Source: Agrobacterium vitis
GTDB lineage: Bacteria > Pseudomonadota > Alphaproteobacteria > Rhizobiales > Rhizobiaceae
Assembly: GCF_013337045.2 (NCBI RefSeq)
Contig: NZ_CP118260.1
Coordinates: forward strand, 496,001-560,000
Direction: 5' to 3'
DNA length: 64,000 nt
Below, piece by piece: positions 15,345-24,417 of the stretch (the first letter of the stretch is position 1; the number at the start of each line of letters is the position of its first letter). A program made the translations under genes and the position numbers. The notes beneath the pieces are model-generated. The model was not told the origin of the DNA, did no database searches, and saw only the letters and a program-made list of their open reading frames with translations.

Positions 15345-17378
15345 TTAGTCTCCGGTTTCCTGGATTGTGGTGAGCGGAGCATGGAAGGTTGCCGTCAGGC
15401 CGGAGGGCCGATAGTCCTTATGGGCATTGCCTGTTCCAGCCAGTCCCATGCGGATCAGGCGGGAGCCGAAGCCCTTGCGGGTCGGTTCGCTCACGGTCGG
15501 CCCGCCGCTTTCCGTCCATGTCATCGACAGGGTCGGAATGGCGTCGTTGTCGGCGATCCACCATTTGATGGAGACACGACCGCTATTATTGGAAAGCGCA
15601 CCATATTTGAGGGCGTTGGTTGCCAGTTCGTGCAGCAGCAGAGATAGCGACAGACCGGCCTTCGGGCCAAGCGCCAGATCGGGACCATCCACGTAAATAC
15701 GGTCGCCATCGGCATGCAATGCCAGCACCTTCTCGATCACATCGCGCATTTTCGCCGCCGACCAGTTTTGCCGCAGAAGAACGTCATGGGCGGCGCCGAG
15801 GGCATGCAGGCGGGCCAGGAAAGCGTTGACGGCTTCCTTTTCCGTAACGTCCTTCAATGTCTGCCCGGCAATGGCCTGTACCATGGCCAGCGTATTTTTC
15901 AGCCGGTGGCTCAGTTCGTGGTTGAGAAGTTCCTGTTCTTCCTCGGCCTGAACTTTGGCAAGGGCTGCATAGGTTCGGTCGGCAATGCCGCGTGTAAAGT
16001 CCAGTTCGTCCTGGCTCCATGTACGGGGTTTGTCGTCATGGGCAAAGAGAATGCCGACCAGGTTTCCGCCTTTGAGGATCGGGACCTTGATCAGCGACGA
16101 AACCCCGATGGAGGCATAGGCGTCCTTTTCTGTGATCAGCCGTTTGCTTGAAGCGACGTTGGGAATCGACAATGTCTCTCCCTTGCACAGGTGCTCAATC
16201 GTTTCTGAAAACCTTTGGAGAGAATGGCGCCCTGCCAGCGAGACCGTGCCAGTGGATGTCCAGTCGAAGGCGACGGCAAAACTGTTGTCCGTCCTGTCCA
16301 ACACGGCGTAGCCTGCGCGGGCAACACCGAGACCGTCCGACAGGATGGCGGCGGCGCTTTGGGTGATCTCTTCCACGGTGCTGGCGGCGCGAAGTTCGTC
16401 TCCCAGCTTTAACAATGCGGCCTTTTTCGCTTCTTTCAGCTTGGCATCGGTGGTGTCGAAGACCACGCCGACCATGCGGGTGATCTCGCCTGCCTCGTTG
16501 TGAACGAAGCGGGCTCGCCGCGAAATCCAGCGCAACTCATCATCGTCGGCGCGGATGATCCGATAATCCACGTCAGGACTGGCTGACCCTTCTCGCCGGG
16601 TAACCGGGTTCGAACGTAGGCCACGATCGTCCTCATGCACCAGAGCCTCAATCTCCGAAGCGGGATAGGACGTCTGCACCGGAATGCCGAAGACCCGGCA
16701 GAACTCGCTGGAAACTGTCATCGTATTGGTGGCGATGTCCAATTCGAACGTGCCGACCCGACCGGCGGCTTGAGCGCTTCGCGAGCGCTCGTCCTGTTGT
16801 TCCATGGCCGTGACGCGCGCCAGCCTGCGCTCGCTCAACCGGCGCTGCACCTCTGCTTCACGCGCTTTTTCCTTGAGCGCCTTGCGTAACTCCAGCTGTA
16901 CCATCACCTGTCGGGCAAGAAGCTTCAACGTGTCCTGCTGAAGTTCGTTCAGTTGCTTGGGTTCGAAACCCAGCACGCAGACCGTGCCGATCGGTAGATT
17001 ATCAGCGGTTTTCAGGACGGCTCCCGCATAAAACCGCAGATGCGGTTCGCCGGTGACCAGCGGATTGCGATTGAACCGGCTGTCCTGGCTTGCATCCGGT
17101 ATCATCAGGAAATCGTCTTCCAGGATCGCCTTGGCGCAGAATGAACTGTCGAACGGTGTCTCGCGCACGCCAAGACCGACTTCTGCCTTGAAGAATTGCC
17201 TGCTGTCATCGATCAGATTGACGACGGCGATCGGCGTTGCGCAGATCCGAGAGGCGAGGGCGGCAATATCGTCAAAATCCTTCTCGCGCGGCGTGTCAAG
17301 CACGTCATAGGCCCTGAGCGCCTCAATGCGCCGTCTCTCGCGCAGCTCGGCTTGGTCGTCGTGTAATGAGTGGCGCAT
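15345..17378 (-). CDS. HWE-family sensor histidine kinase (GAF-PAS-GAF-HWE)
   Basis: About 677 residues. In order: a GAF domain (residues about 35-170, with SRQFFKAEVGLGVRETP and FDSSFCAKAI typical of redox/bilin-type GAFs), a linker helix, a PAS domain (about 205-320), a second GAF (about 325-475) and an HWE kinase core. The phospho-acceptor is in ELSHRLKNTLAM; the core also has GAAHDVL, the ATP-binding LLLHELATNALKYGAL and the Trp-Glu of the MTWTES box that names the family. No membrane segments, so it is cytosolic. HWE kinases in this order commonly feed the PhyR/EcfG general stress pathway. ATG at 17378 is used; an in-frame TTG at 17405 would add 9 residues. No response regulator is fused or directly downstream. 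Confidence 0.88.
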   Translation of the reverse strand: MRHSLHDDQAELRERRRIEALRAYDVLDTPREKDFDDIAALASRICATPIAVVNLIDDSRQFFKAEVGLGVRETPFDSSFCAKAILEDDFLMIPDASQDSRFNRNPLVTGEPHLRFYAGAVLKTADNLPIGTVCVLGFEPKQLNELQQDTLKLLARQVMVQLELRKALKEKAREAEVQRRLSERRLARVTAMEQQDERSRSAQAAGRVGTFELDIATNTMTVSSEFCRVFGIPVQTSYPASEIEALVHEDDRGLRSNPVTRREGSASPDVDYRIIRADDDELRWISRRARFVHNEAGEITRMVGVVFDTTDAKLKEAKKAALLKLGDELRAASTVEEITQSAAAILSDGLGVARAGYAVLDRTDNSFAVAFDWTSTGTVSLAGRHSLQRFSETIEHLCKGETLSIPNVASSKRLITEKDAYASIGVSSLIKVPILKGGNLVGILFAHDDKPRTWSQDELDFTRGIADRTYAALAKVQAEEEQELLNHELSHRLKNTLAMVQAIAGQTLKDVTEKEAVNAFLARLHALGAAHDVLLRQNWSAAKMRDVIEKVLALHADGDRIYVDGPDLALGPKAGLSLSLLLHELATNALKYGALSNNSGRVSIKWWIADNDAIPTLSMTWTESGGPTVSEPTRKGFGSRLIRMGLAGTGNAHKDYRPSGLTATFHAPLTTIQETGD

Positions 17379-17728
17379 GGATCTTGTTCTGTCGTGCCGG
17401 TTCAAATTCTGGACCGGGGGGGATTTGCCGAGTGGGTTTCATTCTTTAAGTTGAAGATGGGCTCACATCTTCGACGCACTGTTTGTCGCGAAATTCTTGT
17501 CCATGCCGTCCGAGGGGCCCATCCTGGTGGCGCCATCCGCGGGGACAAAGCAGGACGTGAATATGCGGAGAGGGTAAACTTTCCATGACGCTTGCCCGTT
17601 GCCCTGGCGATTCATTGCTTGTCGGGACTTTATCTGGGCATATTTCCCAGCATTTGCAAGATTGGAAATGCAGGTCCTATTGTGATGCTTTGCGCTGCAT
17701 CATGACGGAAATTTTATTTTTAGCCGGT

Positions 17729-17753
17729 GGAACATATAGGATTTCTTGTCGTT
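17729..17753 (+). promoter_or_regulatory. EcfG-type general-stress promoter for the LOV kinase
   Basis: GGAAC at 17729-17733 and CGTT at 17750-17753 are separated by exactly 16 bases, the published consensus of alphaproteobacterial sigma-EcfG promoters (GGAAC-N16/17-CGTT). Transcription would start near 17760 and run into the LOV kinase gene at 17884, leaving a leader of about 120 bases that contains the 17825-17867 hairpin. It is a sequence match only. Confidence 0.65.
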
Positions 17754-17824
17754 TCGCGTTCCTGGAGTTTGTAAGGGAAAAGTGGAATCCGGTTTCCCCG
17801 AAAAGACAAGCGAATACAAAAGAA

Positions 17825-17867
17825 GTTAGAGACTGTCAGGTTCAATCTGAGCCTCACAGTCTCTAAC
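17825..17867 (+). promoter_or_regulatory. Long hairpin in the LOV-kinase leader
   Basis: GTTAGAGACTGT (17825-17836) pairs with ACAGTCTCTAAC (17856-17867). The inner part, AGGTTCAATCTGAGCCT (17838-17854), is itself a near-perfect inverted repeat and differs by one base from the repeat at 15321-15337. It ends 16 bases before the LOV kinase ATG, next to the AGGAAG ribosome site, so it could act as an RNA structure controlling translation, as a repressor site, or as a transposed palindromic repeat. Confidence 0.6.
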
Positions 17868-17883
17868 GATAACAGGAAGTTTT

Positions 17884-18990
17884 ATGACGGACAGCTCAGC
17901 TAGACGCGGTGCCGAAGCAGCCGGGCGCAGACTTCTGGCAGAGCATGCATCGGAAGATCCATTTGCTGCCGCCTTCAAGGCGACCCGGATGCCGATGATC
18001 ATCACCGATCCCAGGCAGGACGATAATCCGATCATTTTTGCCAACAATGCTTTTTGCGAGCTGACGGGCTATGGGTCCGATGATCTGGTCGGCAGAAATT
18101 GCCGCTTCCTGCAAGGCCCTGAGAGCGACCCGAAAGCTGTGTCGCAGATCCGCAAGGCGATCGAGGCCGAGCGGGACGTCTCGGTCAATATTCTGAATTA
18201 CCGTAAGGACGGCACGACGTTCTGGAACGCATTGTTCATCAGCCCGGTACGCGATAGCCAGGGAGAGGTGATCTATTTCTTTGCCTCGCAACTCGATTTT
18301 ACCGATGTCAAAAGCAAGGAAGTGCAACTAGCCTCGGCAAAATCGCAGGCAGAAGCAGCCGTTGCCCAGCGCACGCAGGATCTTGTCGATGCGCTGGAAG
18401 CGAAAACCACGCTCGTCCATGAGGTCGATCATCGCGTCAAGAACAATCTCCTGACGATTGCCTCGATCGTCAAGTTGCAGGCGAGGATGACCAGGGACGA
18501 TACGGTGCGCCATACCCTGCGCTCGGTGCTTAACCGTGTCGAAGCGCTGAGCACCGTACAGCGAAAGCTGTTTACCTCCAGCGATGTCGGGCGTTTTGAT
18601 GTTGCGGATTTTGCCCGCGAACTGGTGATTGACATTGTCAACGCACTGAAGCGGGACGACATCCATATTACCATGGATCTTTCTCCGGTGTTCGTTCCTG
18701 CCGTGAAAGCGTCGCCGCTAGCGTTGATCGTCAATGAGCTGATCGGCGACGCGGTTCGTCGTGGCTTGAGCGATGGCGGCGGCGAGATCCACCTGACCGT
18801 CAACCGGCCAAACGGCCATTTCGTTATTGAAGTGCGCGATACCGCTGACCCGGTGCCGGTCAATAGCGAGGATGACGATTTCGGTCGCCTGATGCTGGAA
18901 ACCTGTATCCGGCAGGTCGATGCCAAAATTGAACGGAAGACTGAGGGCCGCCAGACCATCGTGCGGGTCACCCTGATGGTTGATAGCTGA
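17884..18990 (+). CDS. LOV-domain blue-light sensor histidine kinase
   Basis: 368 residues. The N-terminal LOV (PAS) domain spans about 33-145 and has the flavin signature GRNCRFLQG, with Cys73 as the adduct-forming cysteine; it ends in the usual GEVIYFFASQLDFTD. A short coiled coil (about 148-172) leads to a HisKA_2-type dimerisation domain with His183 in VHEVDHRVKNNLL, then an ATPase domain (LIVNELIGDAVRRGL N-box; the G-boxes are weak). It should sense blue light through FMN in the cytoplasm and phosphorylate the single-domain regulator 14 bases downstream. AGGAAG precedes the ATG. In Rhizobium and Caulobacter such LOV kinases affect attachment, polysaccharide and general stress output, which fits the EcfG-type promoter here and the cellulose genes nearby. 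Confidence 0.92.
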   Translation: MTDSSARRGAEAAGRRLLAEHASEDPFAAAFKATRMPMIITDPRQDDNPIIFANNAFCELTGYGSDDLVGRNCRFLQGPESDPKAVSQIRKAIEAERDVSVNILNYRKDGTTFWNALFISPVRDSQGEVIYFFASQLDFTDVKSKEVQLASAKSQAEAAVAQRTQDLVDALEAKTTLVHEVDHRVKNNLLTIASIVKLQARMTRDDTVRHTLRSVLNRVEALSTVQRKLFTSSDVGRFDVADFARELVIDIVNALKRDDIHITMDLSPVFVPAVKASPLALIVNELIGDAVRRGLSDGGGEIHLTVNRPNGHFVIEVRDTADPVPVNSEDDDFGRLMLETCIRQVDAKIERKTEGRQTIVRVTLMVDS

Positions 18991-19004
18991 TCTGGAGCAT
19001 AAAA

Positions 19005-19418
19005 TTGGAAATCATGATCGTCGAAGACGAGGCCCTGCTTGCGCTCGAACTTGAGGCGGAAGTGGAGGCAGCTGGCCACACTGTCGTGGGACAGGCGATG
19101 AGCCGTGCCGAGGCCATTGAAATCATCGACCGGGAAAAGCCGGAATTCGCCTTTGTCGACGTTCATCTTCTCGATGGACCGACCGGGATCGAGGTTGGGC
19201 GGCATCTGACTGAGCGCGGTATTCCCTATGTTTTCGTCACGGGCAATCTTAGGCGGATACCGTCGGATTTTGTCGGTGCGGTGGGCGCTATTGAAAAGCC
19301 CTATACCATGAATGGCTTGCAGAATGCCCTTGACTATATCGGCAAGCGGCTGCGGGGCGAGGCTAATGTGCAGGCCCCGCCGAGCCTGGTGATGGCGCCA
19401 GAAACCCAGCACGGGTGA
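19005..19418 (+). CDS. Single-domain response regulator, partner of the LOV kinase
   Basis: 137 residues: one receiver domain with the acidic pocket in IVEDEALLA (residues 5-13), phospho-acceptor Asp52 in FVDVHLLDG, the switch Thr in VFVTGN near 80 and Lys in AIEKPYT near 100. No output domain, so it must pass the signal on by protein contact or act as a phosphate sink. The start is TTG at 19005, supported by GGAG at 18994-18997 (7-base spacing); an in-frame ATG at 19014 would have poor spacing. It lies 14 bases after the LOV kinase stop, so the two are cotranscribed. Rhizobial LOV kinase genes commonly have such a partner. Confidence 0.88.
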   Translation: MEIMIVEDEALLALELEAEVEAAGHTVVGQAMSRAEAIEIIDREKPEFAFVDVHLLDGPTGIEVGRHLTERGIPYVFVTGNLRRIPSDFVGAVGAIEKPYTMNGLQNALDYIGKRLRGEANVQAPPSLVMAPETQHG

Positions 19419-19497
19419 TGGCATCGACCTCAAATCTGCGTTGCGGGTTTGAGGTCGCCAGACCAAATGCCAATGTCATTGTGACACGTGGCTCGTA

Positions 19498-19662
19498 TCA
19501 GACGCTGACGCGACGGCCTTCCTTGTCGGCATTCTTGCGGTCGGCGCCGTGTTTTTCGATGATGGTGCGGGCATCCTCGACCGATATCCGGTGTTTCTTG
19601 GCAAAGGAAATGGGCTCGTAAGGTTGTTGCGCGCTCGTATCGTTGGTTTTCTTCTCAGCCAT
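19498..19662 (-). CDS. Small DUF3606-like protein
   Basis: 54 residues, MAEKKTND onwards, ending RKNADKEGRRVSV. The centre (PISFAKKHRISVEDARTIIEKHGADR) has the helix-turn-helix-like pattern of DUF3606 and related small rhizobial proteins of unknown function. The ATG at 19662 is preferred; a longer in-frame reading to 19779 adds a Ser/Arg-rich stretch with no family match. It sits alone between the response regulator and rsgA. Members of this family are often stress-induced in Rhizobiales, but I see no EcfG-type promoter in front of this one. Confidence 0.6.
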   Translation of the reverse strand: MAEKKTNDTSAQQPYEPISFAKKHRISVEDARTIIEKHGADRKNADKEGRRVSV

Positions 19663-19932
19663 GATGGGTCCGATCTTGCTTGCTCCGGCGCAGCGCCAGA
19701 GTGTGGGTTGAAATCTGTGACATTCTGAAGAGGGAGAATGTGGGCGTCTGGACCGAGAGACCGGCAGTGGAGCGGTCATGGTCGGTATTTTGCCCGGATG
19801 GTTTTTATATGGCGATGAATGGCGCGAATTTCAATGCGTATACCAAGGGTCATCGAAAATGGCAGTTGGTATTAGATGCGTCTAAGCGGGCCAATAGACC
19901 ATTTCCGCCTGTCGCGGACATGCGGAAATGGC

Positions 19933-20940
19933 TTATTTTCCTTTGCGCGGGATTTTATTGCCACGTGGCCCGGTTGTCACCGGCGTCCTCTTGCGGCTCT
20001 CTGTCAGCAGGATACGCCAGCGCTCCAGGCGTTCCGGTGCCAGTTCGCCCTTGGCAATGGCCGCCTGCACGGCGCAGCCGGGTTCATGGGCATGGGTGCA
20101 GTCGCGAAACCGGCATTGCGGCGCAAGATCGGTAATTTCGCTGAACAAGGTATCGAGCCCATCCGTTACATCGCTGACGTAGAGCGTGCGAATTCCCGGC
20201 GTGTCGATGACCCAGCCGCCACCGCTGATGGCATGCAGGGATCGTGCCGTTGTCGTGTGACGTCCCTTGGCATCATGCTCGCGGATGCCGCCAGTTTTCT
20301 GGGGAAGGCTATTTTCCAAACCAGCCAAAGTGTTGACCAGGGTTGATTTCCCGACCCCTGACGAGCCGACAAGGGCAACTGTCTGGCCGATGCCGCACCA
20401 GGGGGCAAGCGCTGCTGCGGCATCCGGAGCGCGGGCATTGACCGTGATCACGGGCAGGTCGCGTTGCAGGCCTGCTGCCTCATCGACGAATCTTTGAGCA
20501 TCGTCAATCGTATCGCCCTTGGTCAGAACCAGCACCGGATTGGCGCCGGACTGGTTGGCCATGACAAGATAGCGTTCCAGCCGGGCCGGATTGAAATCGG
20601 CATTGCAGGAGGTGACGATAAACAGCGTATCGACATTGGCAGCAGCAAGCTGTTGGCCGTTTCGACCCTCCGTGCGCCGCTGCAAGACGGTCTTGCGCTC
20701 CAGCCTGCGGACGAATTCCCCCGTTGCAGGATTGGCAAGCACCCAGTCTCCTACCGCGAAATCGGCGGTATTGCTGTGGTGAGGCAGTCCGAGATCACCG
20801 TGTCCGCGAGCATGGATCGCCTCGATACGGGCTCGGTGAACGGAGGCAATACGCCAGGGCGTCAGGGCCGTTTCATCTGGGCCGATCTGGTCTGCAAAAA
20901 ACTCCGACCAGCCGAGCGTTGCCAGCAAAGGGGCGGTCAA
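19933..20940 (-). CDS. rsgA: Ribosome small-subunit-dependent GTPase RsgA (YjeQ)
   Basis: About 335 residues. An N-terminal OB-fold region (VGDWVLANPATGEFVRRLERKTVLQRR) is followed by the circularly permuted GTPase order: the N/TKxD equivalent LVLTKGD first, then the P-loop GSSGVGKST, the DTPG box VIDTPGIRTL, and the C-terminal zinc knuckle CRFRDCTHAHEPGC. It matures the 30S subunit by checking the decoding site. The frame is open upstream to 21285, but those codons look non-coding and overlap the divergent kinase gene. TTG at 20940 (reading MTAPLLATLGW) fits family N-termini; TTG at 20991 is an alternative. No candidate start has a good ribosome site, so the 5' end is uncertain. Confidence 0.88.
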   Translation of the reverse strand: MTAPLLATLGWSEFFADQIGPDETALTPWRIASVHRARIEAIHARGHGDLGLPHHSNTADFAVGDWVLANPATGEFVRRLERKTVLQRRTEGRNGQQLAAANVDTLFIVTSCNADFNPARLERYLVMANQSGANPVLVLTKGDTIDDAQRFVDEAAGLQRDLPVITVNARAPDAAAALAPWCGIGQTVALVGSSGVGKSTLVNTLAGLENSLPQKTGGIREHDAKGRHTTTARSLHAISGGGWVIDTPGIRTLYVSDVTDGLDTLFSEITDLAPQCRFRDCTHAHEPGCAVQAAIAKGELAPERLERWRILLTESRKRTPVTTGPRGNKIPRKGK

Positions 20941-21214
20941 AATGCGATACCGCAGCGGGCTGGAGCGATCATCTTGCTTGCTTTCTATCAACGAGTGCCG
21001 GGCTATCAACGCTGTCTGACGACTACATAAGGCGATGTCGGACGCGGGGGAAGGGAAAATAAATCCAGGAGAATGCTCACGCGAAAAATCCACGAAACAG
21101 GATCGGATTCTACGATAATATCCGATGTTTGAAAGCGCAATTTCCACCTCCTTTACGACAGGTGAGGAAAGCCTGAGCAGACCGGACGACATTGATTGAC
21201 AGAGGTAGTTTAGC

Positions 21215-24200
21215 ATGTCACGAAATCCTATGATCAGTCGCCCCCTGCGTAACGTTTCGCTCACCCCCGAACTCGAGGGTTTCATTCATGCCAGTCTTGC
21301 GTCCGGCGACTATGCCAACGCAAACGACATGGTATGCGCAGCCCTTGACGGGCTGCGCAACGCGGTCTCGCCCATAGGCGTGCAAGATATGGGTATGCAA
21401 GACGTGGAATGGCCAAAAGGTGGCGGTGATTGTGGCGATCTTATCCGGGGCCGTGATTGGCGCAATTCCAGCCTCGGGCCGGTGTGTTCGTGGTCGGGAG
21501 AATTGCGGGGGACGGTCGCCAATGTGGTCAATTCACCGGTTGCGACCGTATTGATGTGGGGAAAAGACCACATCATGATTTATAACGATGCCTATCGTGA
21601 CATTGCCGCGGATCGGCACCCGATGGCGCTCGGCATGTCTGTTGCCACCGCCTTCCCGGAAGTGTGGGATTGGAACCGTCCTATCCTGGACGCTGGTTTC
21701 AGGGGTGAAACGGTGGTGCATCGGGATCAGCCGATCATTCTGAACCGCCCGGCAGGACCGGAAAAGCTGTTTCTCGATCTTTTCTATACGCCGGTTTACG
21801 ATGCCGACGCCAAGGTCGGTGGCGTGATGTGTACGATTGTCGATAACAGCGCCCGTCTGTCGGTGGAGAGGCGGCTGGCCGAGCGCGAGACGGAGTTGAG
21901 GCGGGTTACGGATGCCGTGCCCATGCTGATTTCCTATGTTGATCGGGATCACATCTATCGTTTCGTCAATGCCACCTATCAAGACTGGTTCGGTATTGCG
22001 CCTGAGCGAGTGGTTGGGCGGCATGTGCGCGAACTGCTTGGCGATTTGTCCTATACCAACCGCCGGTCTTCCATTGAGCGTGGCCTTGCGGGTGAAAGCT
22101 TCACCTCGCAAGCTACCATTCTGCGCAACGGGGCAGAGCATCGGCTGGAAATCCGCTATATCCCGCATGTCGAGGCGGATGGTTCTATCCCGGGGGTTCA
22201 TATCCTGTGCATCGATATGCAGGACCATGCACGGCGCGAAGCGGCCCTGATCATCAGCAATCGCCGGTTCCGCACCGCCATGGATGCGGTTCACGGGGTG
22301 TTGTGGACCAATGGCCGCGATGGCAGGATGGAGGGAGAGCAGGCCGGCTGGTCGGCGCTGACCGGCCAGTCCATGGACGAATACCAGGGCTATGGCTGGT
22401 CCGATGCCGTTCATCCGGATGATGTTACCGACACCATCGGTGCCTGGCGGGCCGCGGTCGACAGTAAAAGCATGTTTATCCATGAGCACCGTGTCCGGCG
22501 GGCCGATGGCGTCTGGCGCCAGTTTGCTATCCGGGCGCTGCCGCTGCTGGACAATGCAGGTGAAATCATCGAATGGGTTGGTGTTCATACCGATATCACC
22601 CACCAGCGGGCTGCTGAAGCGACCTTGCGTCAGCAGGCAGAGACCCTGGCGCGGCAGGTGCGCTACCGCGAGTTGGCGGAAGAGCAATTGCGCAATCTGA
22701 ATGAGACGCTGGAAGCCCGCGTCGTTGCGGAAATCGGCGAAAGGCGTCAGGCCGAAGCCAAGCTGGCGCAGGCGCAGAAAATGGAAACGGTCGGCAAGCT
22801 GACTGGCGGCGTCGCCCATGATTTCAACAACCTGTTGCAGGTGATTTCCGGTAATCTTCAGCTATTGTCGAAAGATGTGGCGGGCAATGAGCGCGCTGAA
22901 GTCAGGGTTGCCAATGCGATGGCGGGTGTGTCGCGCGGCTCAAAGCTTGCCAGCCAATTGCTGGCCTTTGGCCGGCGTCAGGCACTGGAGCCGAAGGTGG
23001 TCAATATCAGCCGGTTCATCCAGGCGATGGATGACATGCTGCGGCGTGCCGTTGGTGAGGCGATCAAGCTCGAAACGGTGTTTCCAGGAGAGCTGTGGAA
23101 TACATTCATCGATCCGTCACAGATTGAAAACGCCCTTCTCAATCTGGCCATCAATGCCCGCGATGCCATGGACAGGGTCGGCATGTTGACCATCGAGCTT
23201 GCCAATGCCCATCTGGATGATGACTACGCAAGGGACCATGATGAGGTCGCCGCCGGTCAATATGTTATGCTGGCCGTCAGCGATACCGGGTGTGGGATCG
23301 CACCTGACCTTATCGAAAAGGTGTTCGAGCCGTTTTTCTCCACCAAGGCGGAAGGCAAGGGCTCCGGCCTCGGCCTGTCCATGGTCTATGGCTTTGTCAA
23401 ACAGTCGGGCGGTCATGTGAAAATCTATTCGGAGGTCGGGCAAGGTACGACGATCCGGCTTTATCTGCCACGCGCCATGCAGGCTGAAGACGTGGAAATC
23501 GCCGTTGATACCGGGCCGATTACCGGCGGCAGCGAGACGGTGCTGGTGGTGGAGGACGACGAGGCTGTTCGAGAAACGGTCGTGGCGCTTCTGGCCGATC
23601 TCGGTTATCGTGTGTTGAAGGCTGTCGATGCCTCCAGCGCCTTGAGCGTGATTGAAAGCGGCATCCCCATCGATATCCTGTTTACCGATGTCATCATGCC
23701 GGGTACCCTAAAAAGTCCGGAACTGGCCCGCAAAGCCCGCGAGCGCCTGCCCAATATCGCCGTGCTGTTCACATCAGGCTATACCGAGAATTCCATCGTG
23801 CATGGCGGCAAGCTGGATGCGGGCGTTGAGCTGTTGTCCAAGCCCTATACGAAAGAGGCGTTGGCGCGAAAATTCCGGCACGTTCTGGCCAATCAACGTC
23901 AACGGTTGACGGGCAGGGTAGCTGATCCGAAACCGGCTGTGGCAGTGGCCCAACCAGATATAGCCGGGCCGCTGACCGTTCTTCTGGTCGAGGATGACGC
24001 GCTGATCCGGATGGATACGGCGGAAATTCTTCAGGATGCCGGTTTCGTGGTGATCGATGTCGGCAGCGCAGAACAGGCGATGGCCGCGCTCGAAACCCTG
24101 GCAATCGACGTGCTGGTGACGGATGTCAACCTTCCGGGCATGTCGGGTCGGGATCTTGCTGCAAGAACAAGGCAGATCCGGCCGGCGGCAGGCATTGTCT

Positions 24201-24331
24201 TTGCCACGGGCGATGCGTCTTGCGTGCGCGACGAAGCGGACGCGCGTGTGCTCACCAAGCCCTATGGGGCCGAGCAACTGGTCTCCACGGTTCGTCTGGC
24301 CTGCATTGCCGCGCCCGCGCCGAGCGCATAA
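21215..24331 (+). CDS. Hybrid sensor kinase with ParD-like N-terminus (ParD-PAS-PAS-PAS-HisKA-HATPase-REC-REC)
   Basis: 1038 residues. Residues 12-48 ([17 protein letters not shown], then [15 protein letters not shown]) match the ribbon-helix-helix region of ParD-type antitoxins. Three PAS-type modules follow (about 60-225, 225-335, 345-465), then a coiled coil, a HisKA domain with His535 in [11 protein letters not shown], an ATPase domain ([33 protein letters not shown]) and two receiver domains ([10 protein letters not shown] near 825 and [10 protein letters not shown] near 970). No membrane segments, so it is a soluble multi-input phosphorelay kinase. The ParD-like part could bind DNA or act as a dimerisation module. 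No ParE-like toxin gene is adjacent. It is divergent from rsgA and monocistronic; the regulated genes are unknown. Confidence 0.88.
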   Translation: MSRNPMISRPLRNVSLTPELEGFIHASLASGDYANANDMVCAALDGLRNAVSPIGVQDMGMQDVEWPKGGGDCGDLIRGRDWRNSSLGPVCSWSGELRGTVANVVNSPVATVLMWGKDHIMIYNDAYRDIAADRHPMALGMSVATAFPEVWDWNRPILDAGFRGETVVHRDQPIILNRPAGPEKLFLDLFYTPVYDADAKVGGVMCTIVDNSARLSVERRLAERETELRRVTDAVPMLISYVDRDHIYRFVNATYQDWFGIAPERVVGRHVRELLGDLSYTNRRSSIERGLAGESFTSQATILRNGAEHRLEIRYIPHVEADGSIPGVHILCIDMQDHARREAALIISNRRFRTAMDAVHGVLWTNGRDGRMEGEQAGWSALTGQSMDEYQGYGWSDAVHPDDVTDTIGAWRAAVDSKSMFIHEHRVRRADGVWRQFAIRALPLLDNAGEIIEWVGVHTDITHQRAAEATLRQQAETLARQVRYRELAEEQLRNLNETLEARVVAEIGERRQAEAKLAQAQKMETVGKLTGGVAHDFNNLLQVISGNLQLLSKDVAGNERAEVRVANAMAGVSRGSKLASQLLAFGRRQALEPKVVNISRFIQAMDDMLRRAVGEAIKLETVFPGELWNTFIDPSQIENALLNLAINARDAMDRVGMLTIELANAHLDDDYARDHDEVAAGQYVMLAVSDTGCGIAPDLIEKVFEPFFSTKAEGKGSGLGLSMVYGFVKQSGGHVKIYSEVGQGTTIRLYLPRAMQAEDVEIAVDTGPITGGSETVLVVEDDEAVRETVVALLADLGYRVLKAVDASSALSVIESGIPIDILFTDVIMPGTLKSPELARKARERLPNIAVLFTSGYTENSIVHGGKLDAGVELLSKPYTKEALARKFRHVLANQRQRLTGRVADPKPAVAVAQPDIAGPLTVLLVEDDALIRMDTAEILQDAGFVVIDVGSAEQAMAALETLAIDVLVTDVNLPGMSGRDLAARTRQIRPAAGIVFATGDASCVRDEADARVLTKPYGAEQLVSTVRLACIAAPAPSA

Positions 24332-24417
24332 ACATGTGCGCCAAAAACGCCGGGAGATCGTTGTCCTGACACATCTGTGTGGGACACATCCGCGTCCGAA
24401 AATAAGGGAGAGAGATT

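Larger units (their letters stand above)
17406..17883. other. Intergenic region between two divergent sensor kinases
   Basis: This gap of nearly 500 bases has no convincing coding sequence; a 93-codon reading at 17585-17866 lacks a ribosome site and family resemblance. It contains the EcfG-type promoter (17729-17753) and the long hairpin (17825-17867) described separately, both oriented toward or close to the LOV kinase. I could not identify a clear promoter for the HWE kinase in it. Confidence 0.6.

Noticed and set aside
20941..21285. N-terminal extension of RsgA up to an ATG at 21285
   Set aside because: It would overlap the divergent kinase gene and adds residues without resemblance to RsgA; the family start fits TTG at 20940.
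21533..22819. 428-codon open frame on the minus strand inside the ParD-kinase gene
   Set aside because: It lies opposite clear PAS domains; no family signature, and no start signal.
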